This document shows, piece after piece, positions 44,169-56,100 of a DNA stretch of 64,000 nt. Each line of letters begins with the position of its first letter. Within the stretch, counting starts at the first letter, position 1. A program made the position numbers and the translations under genes. The notes beneath the pieces are model-generated. The model saw nothing but the letters and a program-made list of their open reading frames with translations. It was not told where the DNA came from and ran no database searches. Origin of the DNA: Sutcliffiella horikoshii (GTDB lineage: Bacteria > Bacillota > Bacilli > Bacillales > Bacillaceae_I); contig NZ_CP082918.1 in assembly GCF_019931755.1 (NCBI RefSeq), positions 3,204,001 through 3,268,000 on the forward strand, written 5' to 3'.

Positions 44169-44194
44169 TTCCATTATCCTGCCCTTTAATGGAA
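44169..44194 (-). repeat. Array repeat R10 (short form, upstream end)
   Basis: TTCCATTA and TAATGGAA are perfect complements around TCCTGCCCTT. It keeps the left half of the full repeat, unlike R1 and R5. It lies in the leader of the first array gene. Confidence 0.7.
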
Positions 44195-44333
44195 TAACAT
44201 CTTTATCTTTATATTAACATAAAATTCCATAATTATTTTAATAATTAAAAAATACAATATTTAGAAACAAGCATTTTTGTTATTAACATATAAAAAGCAC
44301 TGCAACATTAACCTTAGTCGAATGAAGTCACCT

Positions 44334-44457
44334 TGTTGATTGGAGTGGAAGGCGCGCAGACGCCCGCGGGAGGAAGGGACAGGTGAGACCCCGCAACGGA
44401 GTGAGGAGACTCACGGACCGCCCGCAGGCAAGCGAAGCGCCTGGAACGGAAATCAAC
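44334..44457 (+). repeat. Dispersed ~130-bp repeat, copy 7, right of the small-gene array
   Basis: GTTGATTGGAG, GAGACCCCGCAACGGAGTGA and CGGAAATCAAC on the plus strand. It is nearly identical to copy 4 and inverted relative to copy 6. Confidence 0.88.
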
Positions 44458-44473
44458 TAGTATATCCAATACA

Positions 44474-44506
44474 CAAAAAAGGCTGCCCACAATGGACAGC
44501 CTTTTT
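44474..44506 (-). terminator. Terminator after the DUF1002 gene
   Basis: AAAAAGGCTG and CAGCCTTTTT form the stem; T runs are present on the minus strand. It lies at the stop of the gene at 44509. Confidence 0.8.
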
Positions 44507-44508
44507 CA

Positions 44509-45423
44509 TTATTTAAACAAATCAGCAATGGATTGGAACAGGTTACGGAAAAAGTCTTGAACACCCTGCCAGAAACCTTCATTTCCTACCACTTCATCAA
44601 TTTTATTCTTAATGTCAGTAGAAATTTGCTCTAGCTGATTCTTCACATTATCAAAATTGATATTCAACTCACGCATTTTTTCAAAAAGATCAATCAACAG
44701 TTGTCTATCTTCTTCACTTAACTCGATATTCAACTTTGCTAATTGCTCTTCCACAATCTTCTCAACATCTTCTCTTGTTGCTGGATTTTGCTCTGCAATT
44801 TGCTTTTTGATTTCCGTCAGCAACTCACTGACTTTTTCACTGTCCATGCCTTCTTCTTCTGCAAGCTTTGTTGCAATGGACAATTCTTCGTTTGCCACTT
44901 CCATGCGGTCTTTATTAAGCGCTTCTCCGCTTACTTCATATGCTTTATATATACCCACAAGCGCAGAATGACCACTAACCTTCACTGGTGATGCAACGAT
45001 AACTTCCGCATCCTCAATTCCTGCAGTTAAAAGGGCGTTGGCATACATATCATCTGTCACTTGAGTGATATTTTCAGGAGTGGCTCTTGTAATAACAAGC
45101 CCTTCCCCTTTTTCTTTTCTGGTAATTTTAGCAGAGGAGAACATACGGGCGTTTCTGTCTTCTCCCTCAATATAGGTAACAAGGTCTTCTCCTGTTACTG
45201 TGATTTCCTCGACCATTTCAGGGTTCTTTACATTTAGATGCTCGCGCACTTCCTGCTTTTGATCATCATTCAAGGTCCCGCCGTATACGACAATAGGAAG
45301 GCCAAACTTTTCATTGATGCTCTCTTCCTCATCTTCTCCGCCAGCAGCTTGTACAACATTTGATAATGTAAGGCCAGATAAAACCAAGGTCAACACTAGC
45401 AACAATTTAAACCAATGCTTCAT
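44509..45423 (-). CDS. Secreted DUF1002 protein
   Basis: The 304-residue protein has a signal peptide (about 1-26, ending VVQAAG). The DUF1002 region (FGLPIVVYGGTLNDDQKQEV, then ITRATPENITQVTDDMYANAL) follows. The C-terminal third is helical and acidic. The family resembles YpuA of B. subtilis. Function is unknown. B. subtilis has no gene of this kind between ytvI and fxsA, so it may belong to the inserted segment. Confidence 0.85.
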   Translation of the reverse strand: MKHWFKLLLVLTLVLSGLTLSNVVQAAGGEDEEESINEKFGLPIVVYGGTLNDDQKQEVREHLNVKNPEMVEEITVTGEDLVTYIEGEDRNARMFSSAKITRKEKGEGLVITRATPENITQVTDDMYANALLTAGIEDAEVIVASPVKVSGHSALVGIYKAYEVSGEALNKDRMEVANEELSIATKLAEEEGMDSEKVSELLTEIKKQIAEQNPATREDVEKIVEEQLAKLNIELSEEDRQLLIDLFEKMRELNINFDNVKNQLEQISTDIKNKIDEVVGNEGFWQGVQDFFRNLFQSIADLFK

Positions 45424-45461
45424 TACATTTCCCCCAAACTAATATTATCAATTGCTTCTCT

Positions 45462-45857
45462 TTATCTTCTGTTAATGACAATAAATTGTCCGCGGTCCAT
45501 TCTGTTTCTGATTGCGCGCATAATGGAAGGCTTAATCAAATTCCTTGTCGGTGGTAAAAGCAAAGCAAAACCAATAGCATCTGTAATAAATCCGGGTGTT
45601 AATAGAACCACACCGCCAATTAGAATACATAAGCCATCAATAATGACATCACCTGGCATCTGCCCGCTGTTCATTTTTTGCTGAGCATTTCTGAGAGCGG
45701 TAACTCCCTGATATTTCGCAAGCCATGCTCCCAATACACCAGTAAGGATGATCAACATGATCGTCGGAATCGCCCCAATCAGCTTACCAGCTGTAATGAG
45801 AAGCCATATTTCCAGTGCAGGTACTACTATAATTAAAGCTAATAAAATTCTGAACAT
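45462..45857 (-). CDS. fxsA: FxsA family membrane protein
   Basis: The 131-residue protein has two or three hydrophobic segments and FxsA motifs (PALEIWLLITAGKLIG, LLTPGFITDAIGFALLLPPTR). In E. coli, FxsA overproduction relieves phage exclusion by F. It precedes pyk in the reverse order, as ytzA does in B. subtilis. Confidence 0.9.
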   Translation of the reverse strand: MFRILLALIIVVPALEIWLLITAGKLIGAIPTIMLIILTGVLGAWLAKYQGVTALRNAQQKMNSGQMPGDVIIDGLCILIGGVVLLTPGFITDAIGFALLLPPTRNLIKPSIMRAIRNRMDRGQFIVINRR

Positions 45858-45934
45858 AAGAGGACAACCCCATTTCTTTTAAAACAAGCTACCAGTTAAT
45901 TATAGCAAATGTGAAAGAATTACTCTAATATAAA

Positions 45935-45972
45935 TAAACCCCTCTTCCAGCATATGCCAGACAGAGGGGTTC
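45935..45972 (-). terminator. Terminator after pyk
   Basis: AACCCCTCT pairs with AGAGGGGTT around a 17-nt loop. The minus strand continues TATTTATAT. It lies about 10 bp past the pyk stop. Confidence 0.8.
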
Positions 45973-45982
45973 ATGTCTTAAA

Positions 45983-47737
45983 TTATAATACGTTTGCGTG
46001 ACCAGTGTAAATCGTACCACGGGAAGAATCAACCGTAATTTCTTGGCCGTCATTTAGGATGGAAGTAGCTTCTTCTACTCCAACAATAACTGGAATTCCA
46101 AGGCTTAAACCGACAACTGCAGCGTGACTTGTCAGACCGCCTTCTTCTGTGATAAGAGCAGATGCTTTTTCTAATGAAGGCATCATGTCTTTATCAGTGC
46201 CTGTTGTTACGAAGATAGCTCCGTGCGTCATTTTTTCTGCAGCTTCTTCTGCAGTCTTGGCAACAACCACTTTTCCGTAAGCAGATTTTCTGCCGATGCC
46301 TTGTCCGCTTGCAAGAACGTCACCAACAACGTGGATTTTCATCAAGTTTGTAGTACCTTTTTCTCCAACCGGAACACCTGCTGTAATAACAATTAGGTCA
46401 CCGTGAGAAACGATACCAGTGTTCAAGGATTCTTCTACTGCTACTTCTAGCATTTCATCCGTAGAAGTTGCTTCACGACCGATGCGTGGGTAAACACCCC
46501 ATACTAGTGCAAGTTTACGGGATACCGCTTCACAAGAAGTAACTGCAACAATCGGTGCTTTTGGACGGTATTTGGAAATCATGCGTGCAGTATGTCCACT
46601 TTCTGTTGGTGTTACGATTGCAGAAACATCTAAGCTGATTGCTGTGTAAGCAACAGATTGTCCAATGGAATCCGTTACAGTTAGTGCAGCTTGCTTGCTG
46701 TGCTTTGTAAGGATCTCTCCGTATGCTAGTGCTTGTTCTGCACGGGAAGCGATGTTGTGCATCGTTTGAACAGCTTCGATAGGGTATGAACCAGCAGCTG
46801 TTTCACCAGAAAGCATGATAGCGTCTGTTCCGTCAAAGATAGCGTTCGCTACGTCACTTGCTTCTGCGCGAGTTGGACGCGGGTTGCGTTGCATGGAATC
46901 AAGCATTTGAGTTGCCGTGATGACAGGCTTTCCAGCAAGATTACATTTTTTGATAAGATCCTTCTGTACAAGAGGTACTTCTTCTGCAGGGATTTCTACA
47001 CCAAGGTCTCCACGTGCCACCATCAAGCCGTCAGATACTTCCAAGATTTCGTTGATGTTGTCAACACCCTCTTGGTTTTCAATTTTAGGGATGATTTGAA
47101 TGTCTGTAGCGTTATGTGCTTCCAGTAATTCACGGATTTCAAGTACATCAGACGCACGGCGTACGAAAGATGCCGCAATGAAGTCTACTCCTTGTTCAAT
47201 ACCAAAGCGAATGTCGTTTGCATCTTTTTCGGTGATTCCAGGAAGGTTCACTTTTACACCAGGAACGTTAACGCCTTTTTTGTTTTTCAACGTACCGGAG
47301 TTTAAGATCTTCGTTCTGATTTCGTTATCTCCTACTTCAAGAACTTCTAGTCCAATAAGACCGTCATCCAAAAGAATGCGGGAACCTGGATGCACGTCTT
47401 CCATAAGTCCAGGATAAGTAATGGAGAACTTTTCAGTTGTTCCAATCACTTCTTCCATGGAGATGGTGATTTCGTTTCCTTGTACTAATTCAATCGCACC
47501 ATCTTGCATCGTGTGCGTTCTGATTTCTGGTCCTTTTGTATCCAAAAGAATCGCTACATTTTTCCCAGTGCGTTCTACCGCTTCACGAATATTACGGATA
47601 CGAGCTCCATGTTCTTCATAGTCACCGTGTGAAAAGTTCAAACGTGTAACATTCATTCCTGCTTCCATCAGTTGGATAAGTGTTTCTACACTTTCACTGG
47701 CTGGTCCAATCGTACAAACAATCTTGGTTTTTTTCAT
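45983..47737 (-). CDS. pyk: Pyruvate kinase with C-terminal PEP-utiliser-like domain
   Basis: Pyk makes pyruvate and ATP from phosphoenolpyruvate. The 584 residues include the normal ~470-residue kinase (RLNFSHG near the N-terminus, [21 protein letters not shown]). An extra C-terminal domain of about 110 residues has [15 protein letters not shown], as in Bacillus and Geobacillus enzymes. The catalytic Lys and Mg2+-binding residues (KIENQEGV) are present. It follows pfkA, so the two glycolytic enzymes are clustered. Confidence 0.98.
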   Translation of the reverse strand: MKKTKIVCTIGPASESVETLIQLMEAGMNVTRLNFSHGDYEEHGARIRNIREAVERTGKNVAILLDTKGPEIRTHTMQDGAIELVQGNEITISMEEVIGTTEKFSITYPGLMEDVHPGSRILLDDGLIGLEVLEVGDNEIRTKILNSGTLKNKKGVNVPGVKVNLPGITEKDANDIRFGIEQGVDFIAASFVRRASDVLEIRELLEAHNATDIQIIPKIENQEGVDNINEILEVSDGLMVARGDLGVEIPAEEVPLVQKDLIKKCNLAGKPVITATQMLDSMQRNPRPTRAEASDVANAIFDGTDAIMLSGETAAGSYPIEAVQTMHNIASRAEQALAYGEILTKHSKQAALTVTDSIGQSVAYTAISLDVSAIVTPTESGHTARMISKYRPKAPIVAVTSCEAVSRKLALVWGVYPRIGREATSTDEMLEVAVEESLNTGIVSHGDLIVITAGVPVGEKGTTNLMKIHVVGDVLASGQGIGRKSAYGKVVVAKTAEEAAEKMTHGAIFVTTGTDKDMMPSLEKASALITEEGGLTSHAAVVGLSLGIPVIVGVEEATSILNDGQEITVDSSRGTIYTGHANVL

Positions 47738-47870
47738 GTAAAATTTCCTCCTAGTTATATACCGTTCTTTTCACTTCGTCCTTTTATATTATAAAGCAAC
47801 AGAGTGGGATTACACCACCAATAGCCTAAGGTAACCTGGTAATGAAAACGATTCCAATGTGTTTATAACA

Positions 47871-49103
<1,233 letters not shown>

Positions 49104-49140
49104 AAAAGAAAACAGGAGGAAAATGTCTCATTCCCTCCTG
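49104..49140 (-). terminator. Terminator after accA
   Basis: CAGGAGG pairs with CCTCCTG, and the minus strand continues TTTTCTTTT. It lies about 40 bp past the accA stop. Confidence 0.75.
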
Positions 49141-49180
49141 CTGAAAGTTCTTTGTGTAGTATATGGAATAACTAGATCGT

Positions 49181-50167
49181 CTATTGGTTAATTTTTTCCG
49201 GCTTAAATTGTTCTTTAAAAGAGAACGCACCAATTCGTTTATATTTTGCATAGCGGTGTTCAATTAGTTCCTCCGCAGTCAGCGGCATGAGATCTTGAAG
49301 GGACTCTTTTAATATTTCTTTTATTCCCTTTGCTTGAACATCCACATTTTTATGGGCACCGCCCTTTGCTTCCGGAATGATTTTATCAATGATTCCTAAA
49401 TCATGCAGATCAGGTGCAGTAATCCTCATGGATTCTGCGGCTTTCTTGGCGAGACTGGCATCCTTCCATAGGATAGCAGCCGCCCCTTCTGGAGAAATAA
49501 CAGAATAAGTGGAGTTCTCTAGCATATGCACATGATTTCCAACACCAAGTGCAAGGGCTCCCCCGCTTCCACCTTCACCGATGACGATGCAAATTACCGG
49601 CACTTTCAAACCTGCCATCTCGAAAAGGTTTTTGGCAATGGCTTCACTTTGTCCGCGCTCTTCCGCAGCCTTCCCAGGGTAAGCACCTTTCGTATCAATG
49701 AAACAAACAATAGGACGATTGAATTTTTCAGCCTGATACATCAATCTTAATGCTTTGCGATATCCTTCCGGATGAGGCATGCCGAAGTTTCTGCGGATAT
49801 TTTCTTTCGTATCTTTCCCACGTTGATGCCCGATGATCGTGACAGGTAAGCCGTCAAACTTACCAATTCCACCTACTATTGCTTCATCGTCTCCATAATA
49901 TCTGTCTCCATGCAATTCTAAGAAGTTCGTAAAAACACGTTCTATATAGTCCAATGTGGTGGGGCGCTCGGGATGTCTGGCAATTTGGACGCGATCCCAC
50001 GGGCTCAAGTTTCCATAGATATCTGTTTCTAGTTTTTCTAGTCTTGCTTCTAGCTTTTCAATTTCACTAGTAAGATCCATGTCGCTATTTTTCGTGAACT
50101 CTTTTAATTCACCTATCTTTTTGCGAAGCTCTACAACCGGTTTTTCGAATTCCATTTCTCCTACCAT
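49181..50167 (-). CDS. accA: Acetyl-CoA carboxylase carboxyltransferase subunit alpha
   Basis: AccA and AccD form the carboxyltransferase that makes malonyl-CoA for fatty acid synthesis. The 328-residue protein has [40 protein letters not shown] (in part), [16 protein letters not shown] and [15 protein letters not shown]. The start overlaps the accD stop by 7 bp, so translation is coupled. A second ATG four codons later has a poorer ribosome-site spacing. Confidence 0.98.
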   Translation of the reverse strand: MVGEMEFEKPVVELRKKIGELKEFTKNSDMDLTSEIEKLEARLEKLETDIYGNLSPWDRVQIARHPERPTTLDYIERVFTNFLELHGDRYYGDDEAIVGGIGKFDGLPVTIIGHQRGKDTKENIRRNFGMPHPEGYRKALRLMYQAEKFNRPIVCFIDTKGAYPGKAAEERGQSEAIAKNLFEMAGLKVPVICIVIGEGGSGGALALGVGNHVHMLENSTYSVISPEGAAAILWKDASLAKKAAESMRITAPDLHDLGIIDKIIPEAKGGAHKNVDVQAKGIKEILKESLQDLMPLTAEELIEHRYAKYKRIGAFSFKEQFKPEKINQ

Positions 50168-51024
50168 CTCGTCTCCCCTCCTCCCTGGTGTATATCTAAT
50201 ACGTTCGTTAAGGTTTCTTTTAACTCAAGACGAGGAATGACCGCATCTAGTTGACCGCATTTTAATAAAAATTCGGCAGTTTGAAAGTCTTCCGGAAGGT
50301 CCTCCCGAATGGTTTGTTCGATGATACGTCTGCCGGCAAACCCTATCAAGGCTTTCGGTTCTGCAAAATTATAATCTCCTAATGATGCAAAACTTGCAGA
50401 AACACCACCAGTAGTCGGATGAGTCATCACGGAAATGATCAACCCGCCACTTTCACTATGCAACTTCAAGGCACTACTAGTTTTGGCCATTTGCATCAAA
50501 CTTAAAACACCTTCCTGCATTCTTGCACCGCCAGAAGCTGTGAAAATGAGGAATGGCACTCTCTTTTCTTTTGCCTTTTCAATAGCACGGGTGATTTTTT
50601 CCCCCACTACCGATCCCATGCTTCCCATTCGGAAAGTTGAATCCATAACAGCAACTACAAGAGGAAAACTATTAATGGTCCCCTCACCGGTTACAACCGC
50701 CTCATTGATTCCTGTTTTCTTCTGGTCACCTTCTAGCTTTTCCAAATAGTTTGGGAAATTAAGAGGATTTTCAGAAACCATATCCTCATCATATGCAATA
50801 AAGCTGCCTTTATCTAGCAAGCTTTGAAGCCTTTCTTTTGCATTCATGGGATGGTGATGGCCGCAGTGTAGACAGACCTTTAGATTCTTCATTAACTCTT
50901 TTGTATACATTATTTTTTTACAGCTCGGACACTTGGTCATAATTCCTTCTGGTACATCTTGATTTGCTTGTTCCGATGGAATGGATGCGTATTTTTTCTT
51001 CTTTGTGAACAAATCCTTCAACAA
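50161..51024 (-). CDS. accD: Acetyl-CoA carboxylase carboxyltransferase subunit beta
   Basis: The 287-residue protein has the zinc ribbon [13 protein letters not shown] with a second pair CLHCGHHH (about 32-56). The carboxyltransferase domain has [12 protein letters not shown] and [17 protein letters not shown]. The start is TTG with AAGGGAGG upstream. It is the first gene of accD-accA. Confidence 0.98.
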   Translation of the reverse strand: MLKDLFTKKKKYASIPSEQANQDVPEGIMTKCPSCKKIMYTKELMKNLKVCLHCGHHHPMNAKERLQSLLDKGSFIAYDEDMVSENPLNFPNYLEKLEGDQKKTGINEAVVTGEGTINSFPLVVAVMDSTFRMGSMGSVVGEKITRAIEKAKEKRVPFLIFTASGGARMQEGVLSLMQMAKTSSALKLHSESGGLIISVMTHPTTGGVSASFASLGDYNFAEPKALIGFAGRRIIEQTIREDLPEDFQTAEFLLKCGQLDAVIPRLELKETLTNVLDIHQGGGETRW

Positions 51025-51067
51025 AACAACAGAACCTCCCTTAATTACAGAAACTTGTTACTTAGTT

Positions 51068-51162
51068 TTGGTATTTGGTACTAATAACAGGTCAAAATAT
51101 AGGTAAGTAAGGCTGTTAACATTATTTCAATAAACAAATTCCTTTACTTACCTTTATACTCA
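51068..51162. promoter_or_regulatory. Candidate control region upstream of accD
   Basis: On the minus strand TTAGTACCAAATACCAA resembles a FapR-type half-site, about 50 bp before accD. AGGTAAGTAA and its exact complement lie 38 bp apart further upstream. Neither is proven. Confidence 0.25.
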
Positions 51163-51210
51163 TACAATTAATGTAACGGAAACTCCACGAAGGATGTTGT
51201 AGATTCTTGT

Positions 51211-51825
51211 CTACTTTTTATCGACAATTTCCGTAAAATGTTTTTCATATAGCTTTATTACTTGTTCCGCCTGCTTTTCTCTCATCGCCTCTAGTAACTC
51301 TTCCAATACACCACTCTCTATCATATTATCCTCAGTGATAATACGTGCATAACTATTTACAAGCGTCCATATTCTTAGCATCAAACTGTTATCCACTATC
51401 GTCACTATTGCTTTGAAAAGTTCTGTCCTAGAAGTAGGAGCTGAGAGCATTTCTCTCAAATTCTCATAATCTGTAACAGAAGCTTTTTTCATAAATAGCT
51501 GGATACATGATTTTTCTATCTCCAGTTTGGTTTCTAACAGATCGTTTTTGGTCTTGTCCTGCTCCAAAATGAACGTTCCCAATAGTTCTACCAGGTGATG
51601 TTCCTTGAAATCTTTTATGAATGTTCCTTCTCCGCGCCTTGTCTCGATAAGCCCCAAGAGCTCCAGTGCCCGAAGTGCTTCTCGAACAGAGGACCGCCCG
51701 ACATTCAATCTGTCGGACAGTTCACGCTCGGAAGGAATCTTGTCTCCTGCTTTCAAGCCGTCCGCTACAATGATGGCCCGAATTTTTTTGACAATCTCTA
51801 GATACATTTTCGTAGGTGTAGTCAT
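51211..51825 (-). CDS. GntR/FadR-family transcriptional regulator
   Basis: The 204-residue protein has an N-terminal GntR winged helix (IPSERELSDRLNVGRSSVRE, then GTFIKDF) and a helical C-terminal domain of the FCD type that is short. Members of the FadR subfamily bind acyl-CoA or organic acids. It lies 3 bp after ytsJ (malic enzyme) and upstream of accD-accA, so it may control malate or fatty acid metabolism. Confidence 0.88.
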   Translation of the reverse strand: MTTPTKMYLEIVKKIRAIIVADGLKAGDKIPSERELSDRLNVGRSSVREALRALELLGLIETRRGEGTFIKDFKEHHLVELLGTFILEQDKTKNDLLETKLEIEKSCIQLFMKKASVTDYENLREMLSAPTSRTELFKAIVTIVDNSLMLRIWTLVNSYARIITEDNMIESGVLEELLEAMREKQAEQVIKLYEKHFTEIVDKK

Positions 51826-51828
51826 AGA

Positions 51829-53067
51829 CTATTCACTTTTTCCAATAATAGCGGTCCGTCTGGTTTTTTCTGCTACTTCTTCCGGATCGACCTTGATACG
51901 GGCAACTCCGGTTTCCATTGCAGCCTTTGCTACAGCTGCTGCCACAGCAGGTGCTACACGCGGATCAAAAGGAGCTGGAATGACATAATCATCACTTAGC
52001 TCATCAGCAGAAACCAGGCTTGCAATTGCTTCGACCGCAGCTATTTTCATTTGTTCATTAATGTGGGTCGCTCTAACATCAAGTGCACCGCGGAAAATCC
52101 CCGGAAACGCCAAGACATTGTTTACTTGGTTAGGGAAATCGGAACGTCCTGTACCAACCACACTGGCACCTGCAAGCTTTGCTTCTGCCGGCATGATTTC
52201 CGGGTTCGGGTTCGCCATAGCAAAGATGATGGAATCTTTGTTCATGCTTTCTACCATCGCTTGCGTTAATGCTCCTTCTACAGATACCCCGATAAATACA
52301 TCAGCGTCTTTCATTACATCAGCCAATGTACCTTCGACTTTGTTACGGTTTGTATAGGTAGCCACTTCCGCTTTTACACTATTCATTCCATAGGGACGCC
52401 CTTCATAGATGGCACCTTTTGAATCGCACATCGTAATATCCCTTACACCATATCGGTATAATAATTTGATAATGGCAATTCCTGCTGCGCCTGCACCATT
52501 GGCCACCACTTTAATTTCTCCGATATTCTTTTTCACTAGTTTGAGGGCATTAACAAGGCCTGCAACTGTTACAATAGCTGTACCGTGTTGATCGTCATGG
52601 AAAATAGGGATATTTGTTTCTTTCTTCAGACGCTCTTCCACAACAAAACAGTTTGGAGCCGCGATATCCTCAAGATTAACCCCTCCGAAAGTAGGCTCCA
52701 AAAGCTTCACAGTTTCCACGATTTTATCTACATCTGTCGTGTTTAAGCAAATCGGAAATGCATCCACTCCAGCAAAGCTTTTGAACAATACCGCTTTTCC
52801 TTCCATTACCGGCAATGCTGCTTCAGGACCAATGTTTCCAAGTCCCAATACTGCTGTACCATCTGAAACGACTGCTACCATATTGCCCTTCATCGTATAA
52901 TCATAGACTTTGTTTTTATCATCATAAATCGCTTTACAAGGCTCAGCCACTCCAGGAGAATATGCCAGACTTAAATCTTTGGCATTCCTTACAGGTACTT
53001 TTGATTTGGACTCCAATTTCCCTTGGTGGATCTTGTGCATATGTAATGCTTCTTCTTTTAAAGACAT
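51829..53067 (-). CDS. ytsJ: Malic enzyme (NADP-dependent, YtsJ type)
   Basis: YtsJ decarboxylates malate to pyruvate and supplies NADPH. The 412-residue product starts at MSLKEEALHMHK (GGGGGG upstream), matching B. subtilis YtsJ; the longer frame adds ten non-conserved residues. Motifs are SLAYSPGVAEPCK, FHDDQHGTAIVT and the Rossmann GAGAAGIAI. Length is close to the B. subtilis enzyme (410). It is upstream of the GntR gene with a 3-bp gap. Confidence 0.97.
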   Translation of the reverse strand: MSLKEEALHMHKIHQGKLESKSKVPVRNAKDLSLAYSPGVAEPCKAIYDDKNKVYDYTMKGNMVAVVSDGTAVLGLGNIGPEAALPVMEGKAVLFKSFAGVDAFPICLNTTDVDKIVETVKLLEPTFGGVNLEDIAAPNCFVVEERLKKETNIPIFHDDQHGTAIVTVAGLVNALKLVKKNIGEIKVVANGAGAAGIAIIKLLYRYGVRDITMCDSKGAIYEGRPYGMNSVKAEVATYTNRNKVEGTLADVMKDADVFIGVSVEGALTQAMVESMNKDSIIFAMANPNPEIMPAEAKLAGASVVGTGRSDFPNQVNNVLAFPGIFRGALDVRATHINEQMKIAAVEAIASLVSADELSDDYVIPAPFDPRVAPAVAAAVAKAAMETGVARIKVDPEEVAEKTRRTAIIGKSE

Positions 53068-53129
53068 GATACATGTCCCCCCTGCTATTTTTGTCATCCC
53101 ATTAATATATTTTCCATTTCATTATACTA

Positions 53130-53170
53130 AAAAAAACAAGGAAAAGGTGGTCTGACCACCTCCTTGTTAA
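53130..53170 (-). terminator. Terminator after dnaE
   Basis: AACAAGGA/TCCTTGTT and GGTGGT/ACCACC form a two-part stem with an internal loop. The minus strand continues with eight T. It lies just past dnaE and upstream of ytsJ. Confidence 0.85.
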
Positions 53171-53187
53171 CTATATCATAATATTAA

Positions 53188-56100
53188 TCATTGTAAAGAT
53201 TTTTTGAATACGACGTTCTCATCTCCGAGGATCGTTTTAAGCTTCAGCAGACACTCTTCTGATGGTGTGACATACAAGGCAGGCTGCAGTTTTATCGTCT
53301 TTTTCGCCTGTGTATAATGGACATAAACCGTTGATGGACCATGATGCGTTCTCAGCACTTTTTGAAGGTGTTGAAACACTTCTTGCTCATGTTTTTCTTC
53401 GTCTATTTGCAGAAAAAGATCGCCAATCAGATGTGCATATTGTTCTATCAATGTATCAATTTCGATGATATTTTTGATAATCAGTTGAACTTTCCCTTCC
53501 CGTTCTTCCAGATTTCCTTCCACCATTATCGTTTCCCCAGTCTTCAATACATGTGAAAAACGTTTATAAAGTTCTGGAAACGCCACGGCTTCCAGGTCCC
53601 CTGATTGATCGGAGAGTGTGAGAAATGCCATGAGGTCTCCCTTTTTCGTTCGAATTACTCGTTCATTAGATATGAAACTACCGACTCTCGCCTTTTTTAG
53701 GCCCGCAGATGGAAGATCCAGAATTAAGGTGGACCCACCTAGTTGAAAATATGCGGCAAAAGGTTCTGTCGGATGTTTGGATAGATAAAAGCCCAGCGCC
53801 TCTTTTTCCATTTGCAATTGTTCTGTCAGCTGTAACGGCTCGACTTTCACATACTTCGGCTTAATATTGAATTCTTCTTCCATGAAAAAGTCAATTTGAT
53901 TGTCATCGGACGGCATAACAAGCTCTGCATGCTGCATGGCGACATCTAAAGTAGCAAGAAGCGTCGCCCTGTCCTCTCCAAACTCATCCATGCTCCCTCC
54001 AAAGATAAGCATTTCGATTGTCTTTCGATTGATCTTAGAAGAAGCCCTGTTACAAAAATCAAACAAATCACTAAATGGCTTTTTCTTCCGCTCTTCCATT
54101 AGAGCTTTTATTGCCTGTACCCCTACCCCTTTAATCGTTAACAAACTAAAGCGGATGCCTGTTTCTTCAACTTGAAATACAATTCCACTTTTATTGATAG
54201 AGGGTGGCAGGATTTGTATGCCCTTACGCTTCGTCTCTGTGATATATTGAGAGAGTTTCTGCTCACTCCCCATCACACTGGAAAGAAGGGTCGCCATGAA
54301 AATTTTTGGGTGGTTTGCCTTTAGATAGGCTAACTCATAGGAAATCATACTGTAGGCAACGGCATGGCTTCGGTTAAATCCATAGTCGGCAAATCGTACA
54401 ATAAGATCATAGACAGCGTTGGCAACCTTCTCGTCATAGCCTTTCTTTAAACACCCTTCCACAAAATGCGCACGTTCTTTGGCAAGCACTTCTTTCTTTT
54501 TCTTCCCAACCGCTCTTCTTAATAAATCCGCTTCGCCCAACGAGAATCCTGCCATCACCGCTGCGATTTGCATGATTTGCTCTTGATACACAATAACCCC
54601 AAACGTCTTCTCCAAAATAGGGATCAGGTCCGGATGCGGATATTCCACTTTTTTCAGCCCGTGCTTGCGTTCAATAAACAAAGGGATTTGTTCCATTGGA
54701 CCCGGACGGTACAGGGCGTTGACTGCCACGATATCTTCTAGATTCGAAGGCTTAAGCTTTGTCAGCACCTTTTTCATCCCAGGGGACTCTAACTGAAAGA
54801 TCCCGGACGTGTCCCCTTCACTTAAAAGACGGAAGGTTGCTGCATCATCGAGTGGTATCTCTTCTATATGTTGTTTTGTTTCTTTTTTTACTTGATGGCG
54901 GATGCTTTGAATCATCGTTAAGTTTCGCAATCCAAGGAAATCCATCTTCAGCAGACCAAGCTCCTCAAGGGTTTCCATCGTGTATTGAGTAAGGTAAATG
55001 TCTTGTTGTCCTGCTTGGATTGGAATTAATTCCGTTAGAGGCTTATGGGTAATGACCACCCCTGCAGCATGTGTGGAGGAATGTCGTGGAAGCCCCTCAA
55101 TTTTTTGCGCTGTTTGAAAGGCACGCTTTCTTTCCTTTGTCTCGTTAATCGCGCTTTGCAATTTATCATTCTCTTGATATGCCGCTTCAAGGGTAATTCC
55201 TGGTCGCGATGGAATCATCTTAGAAATCATCTCCAGCTCTTTCCCCGATAGGTTTAAGGCTTTTGCAACATCACGCCAAGCAGCCTTTGCAGCCAACGTA
55301 CCAAATGTGATGATTTGGGCAACATGAAGCTGACCGTACTTTTCAGCCACATAACGGATGACTTCATCTCGCTTATTATCTTGAAAATCAATATCAATAT
55401 CGGGCATCGTAATCCGTTCAGGATTAAGGAATCTTTCAAACAACAGGTCATGCTCTATCGGGTCCACATCCGTAATAAAAAGGGAATAAGCGACCAATGA
55501 ACCTGCGGCGGAACCACGTCCAGGACCGGTCAAGATCCCTGCATTCCGTGCATAATACATAAAGTCCCAGACAATTAAGAAGTAGTCACTGAACTTCATC
55601 CCTTTAATGACTTGAATTTCATATGTCAGGCGGTCTTTATATTCAGAAGATGGTTCTCCGATTCTCTTATGCAGCCCTTCCCAACAGACTTTCTCTAAAT
55701 AGTCGTCTGCATTTTCCCCCTCCGGCACCGGATAACTTGGAAGAGCCGCTTGTCCAAACTCCAGTTCCACATGACATTGGTTACTGATCTTCCATGTATT
55801 CTCCAACGCATCCGGAATATCTTCAAACAACTGTGTCATTTCATTTGTTGCCCTTAAATAATCAGGCGCCTCTTTTGGCAGGGATTCCAGTTTAGTGCCC
55901 TGTTTAATGTTGCGTAAACACTCATAAACAAAGACATCTTCCTGGAGAAGATAATGCACCTTGCTCAAGGCCACGATCGGTAACTCACTATGCCGTTTTC
56001 GGGTCGTTTCAGATCGTTCCCGTGACTCGGCGGAATTTCGATCAATCCCAAGATACACGCTATCTTGCTCGAACATTTCCAGGTAAGCTTCCGCGGTTTG

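Noticed and set aside
40021..44194. Canonical integron attC sites
   Set aside because: RYYYAAC and GTTRRRY boxes do not occur consistently at the repeat ends and no integrase is present. Only the general layout is shared.
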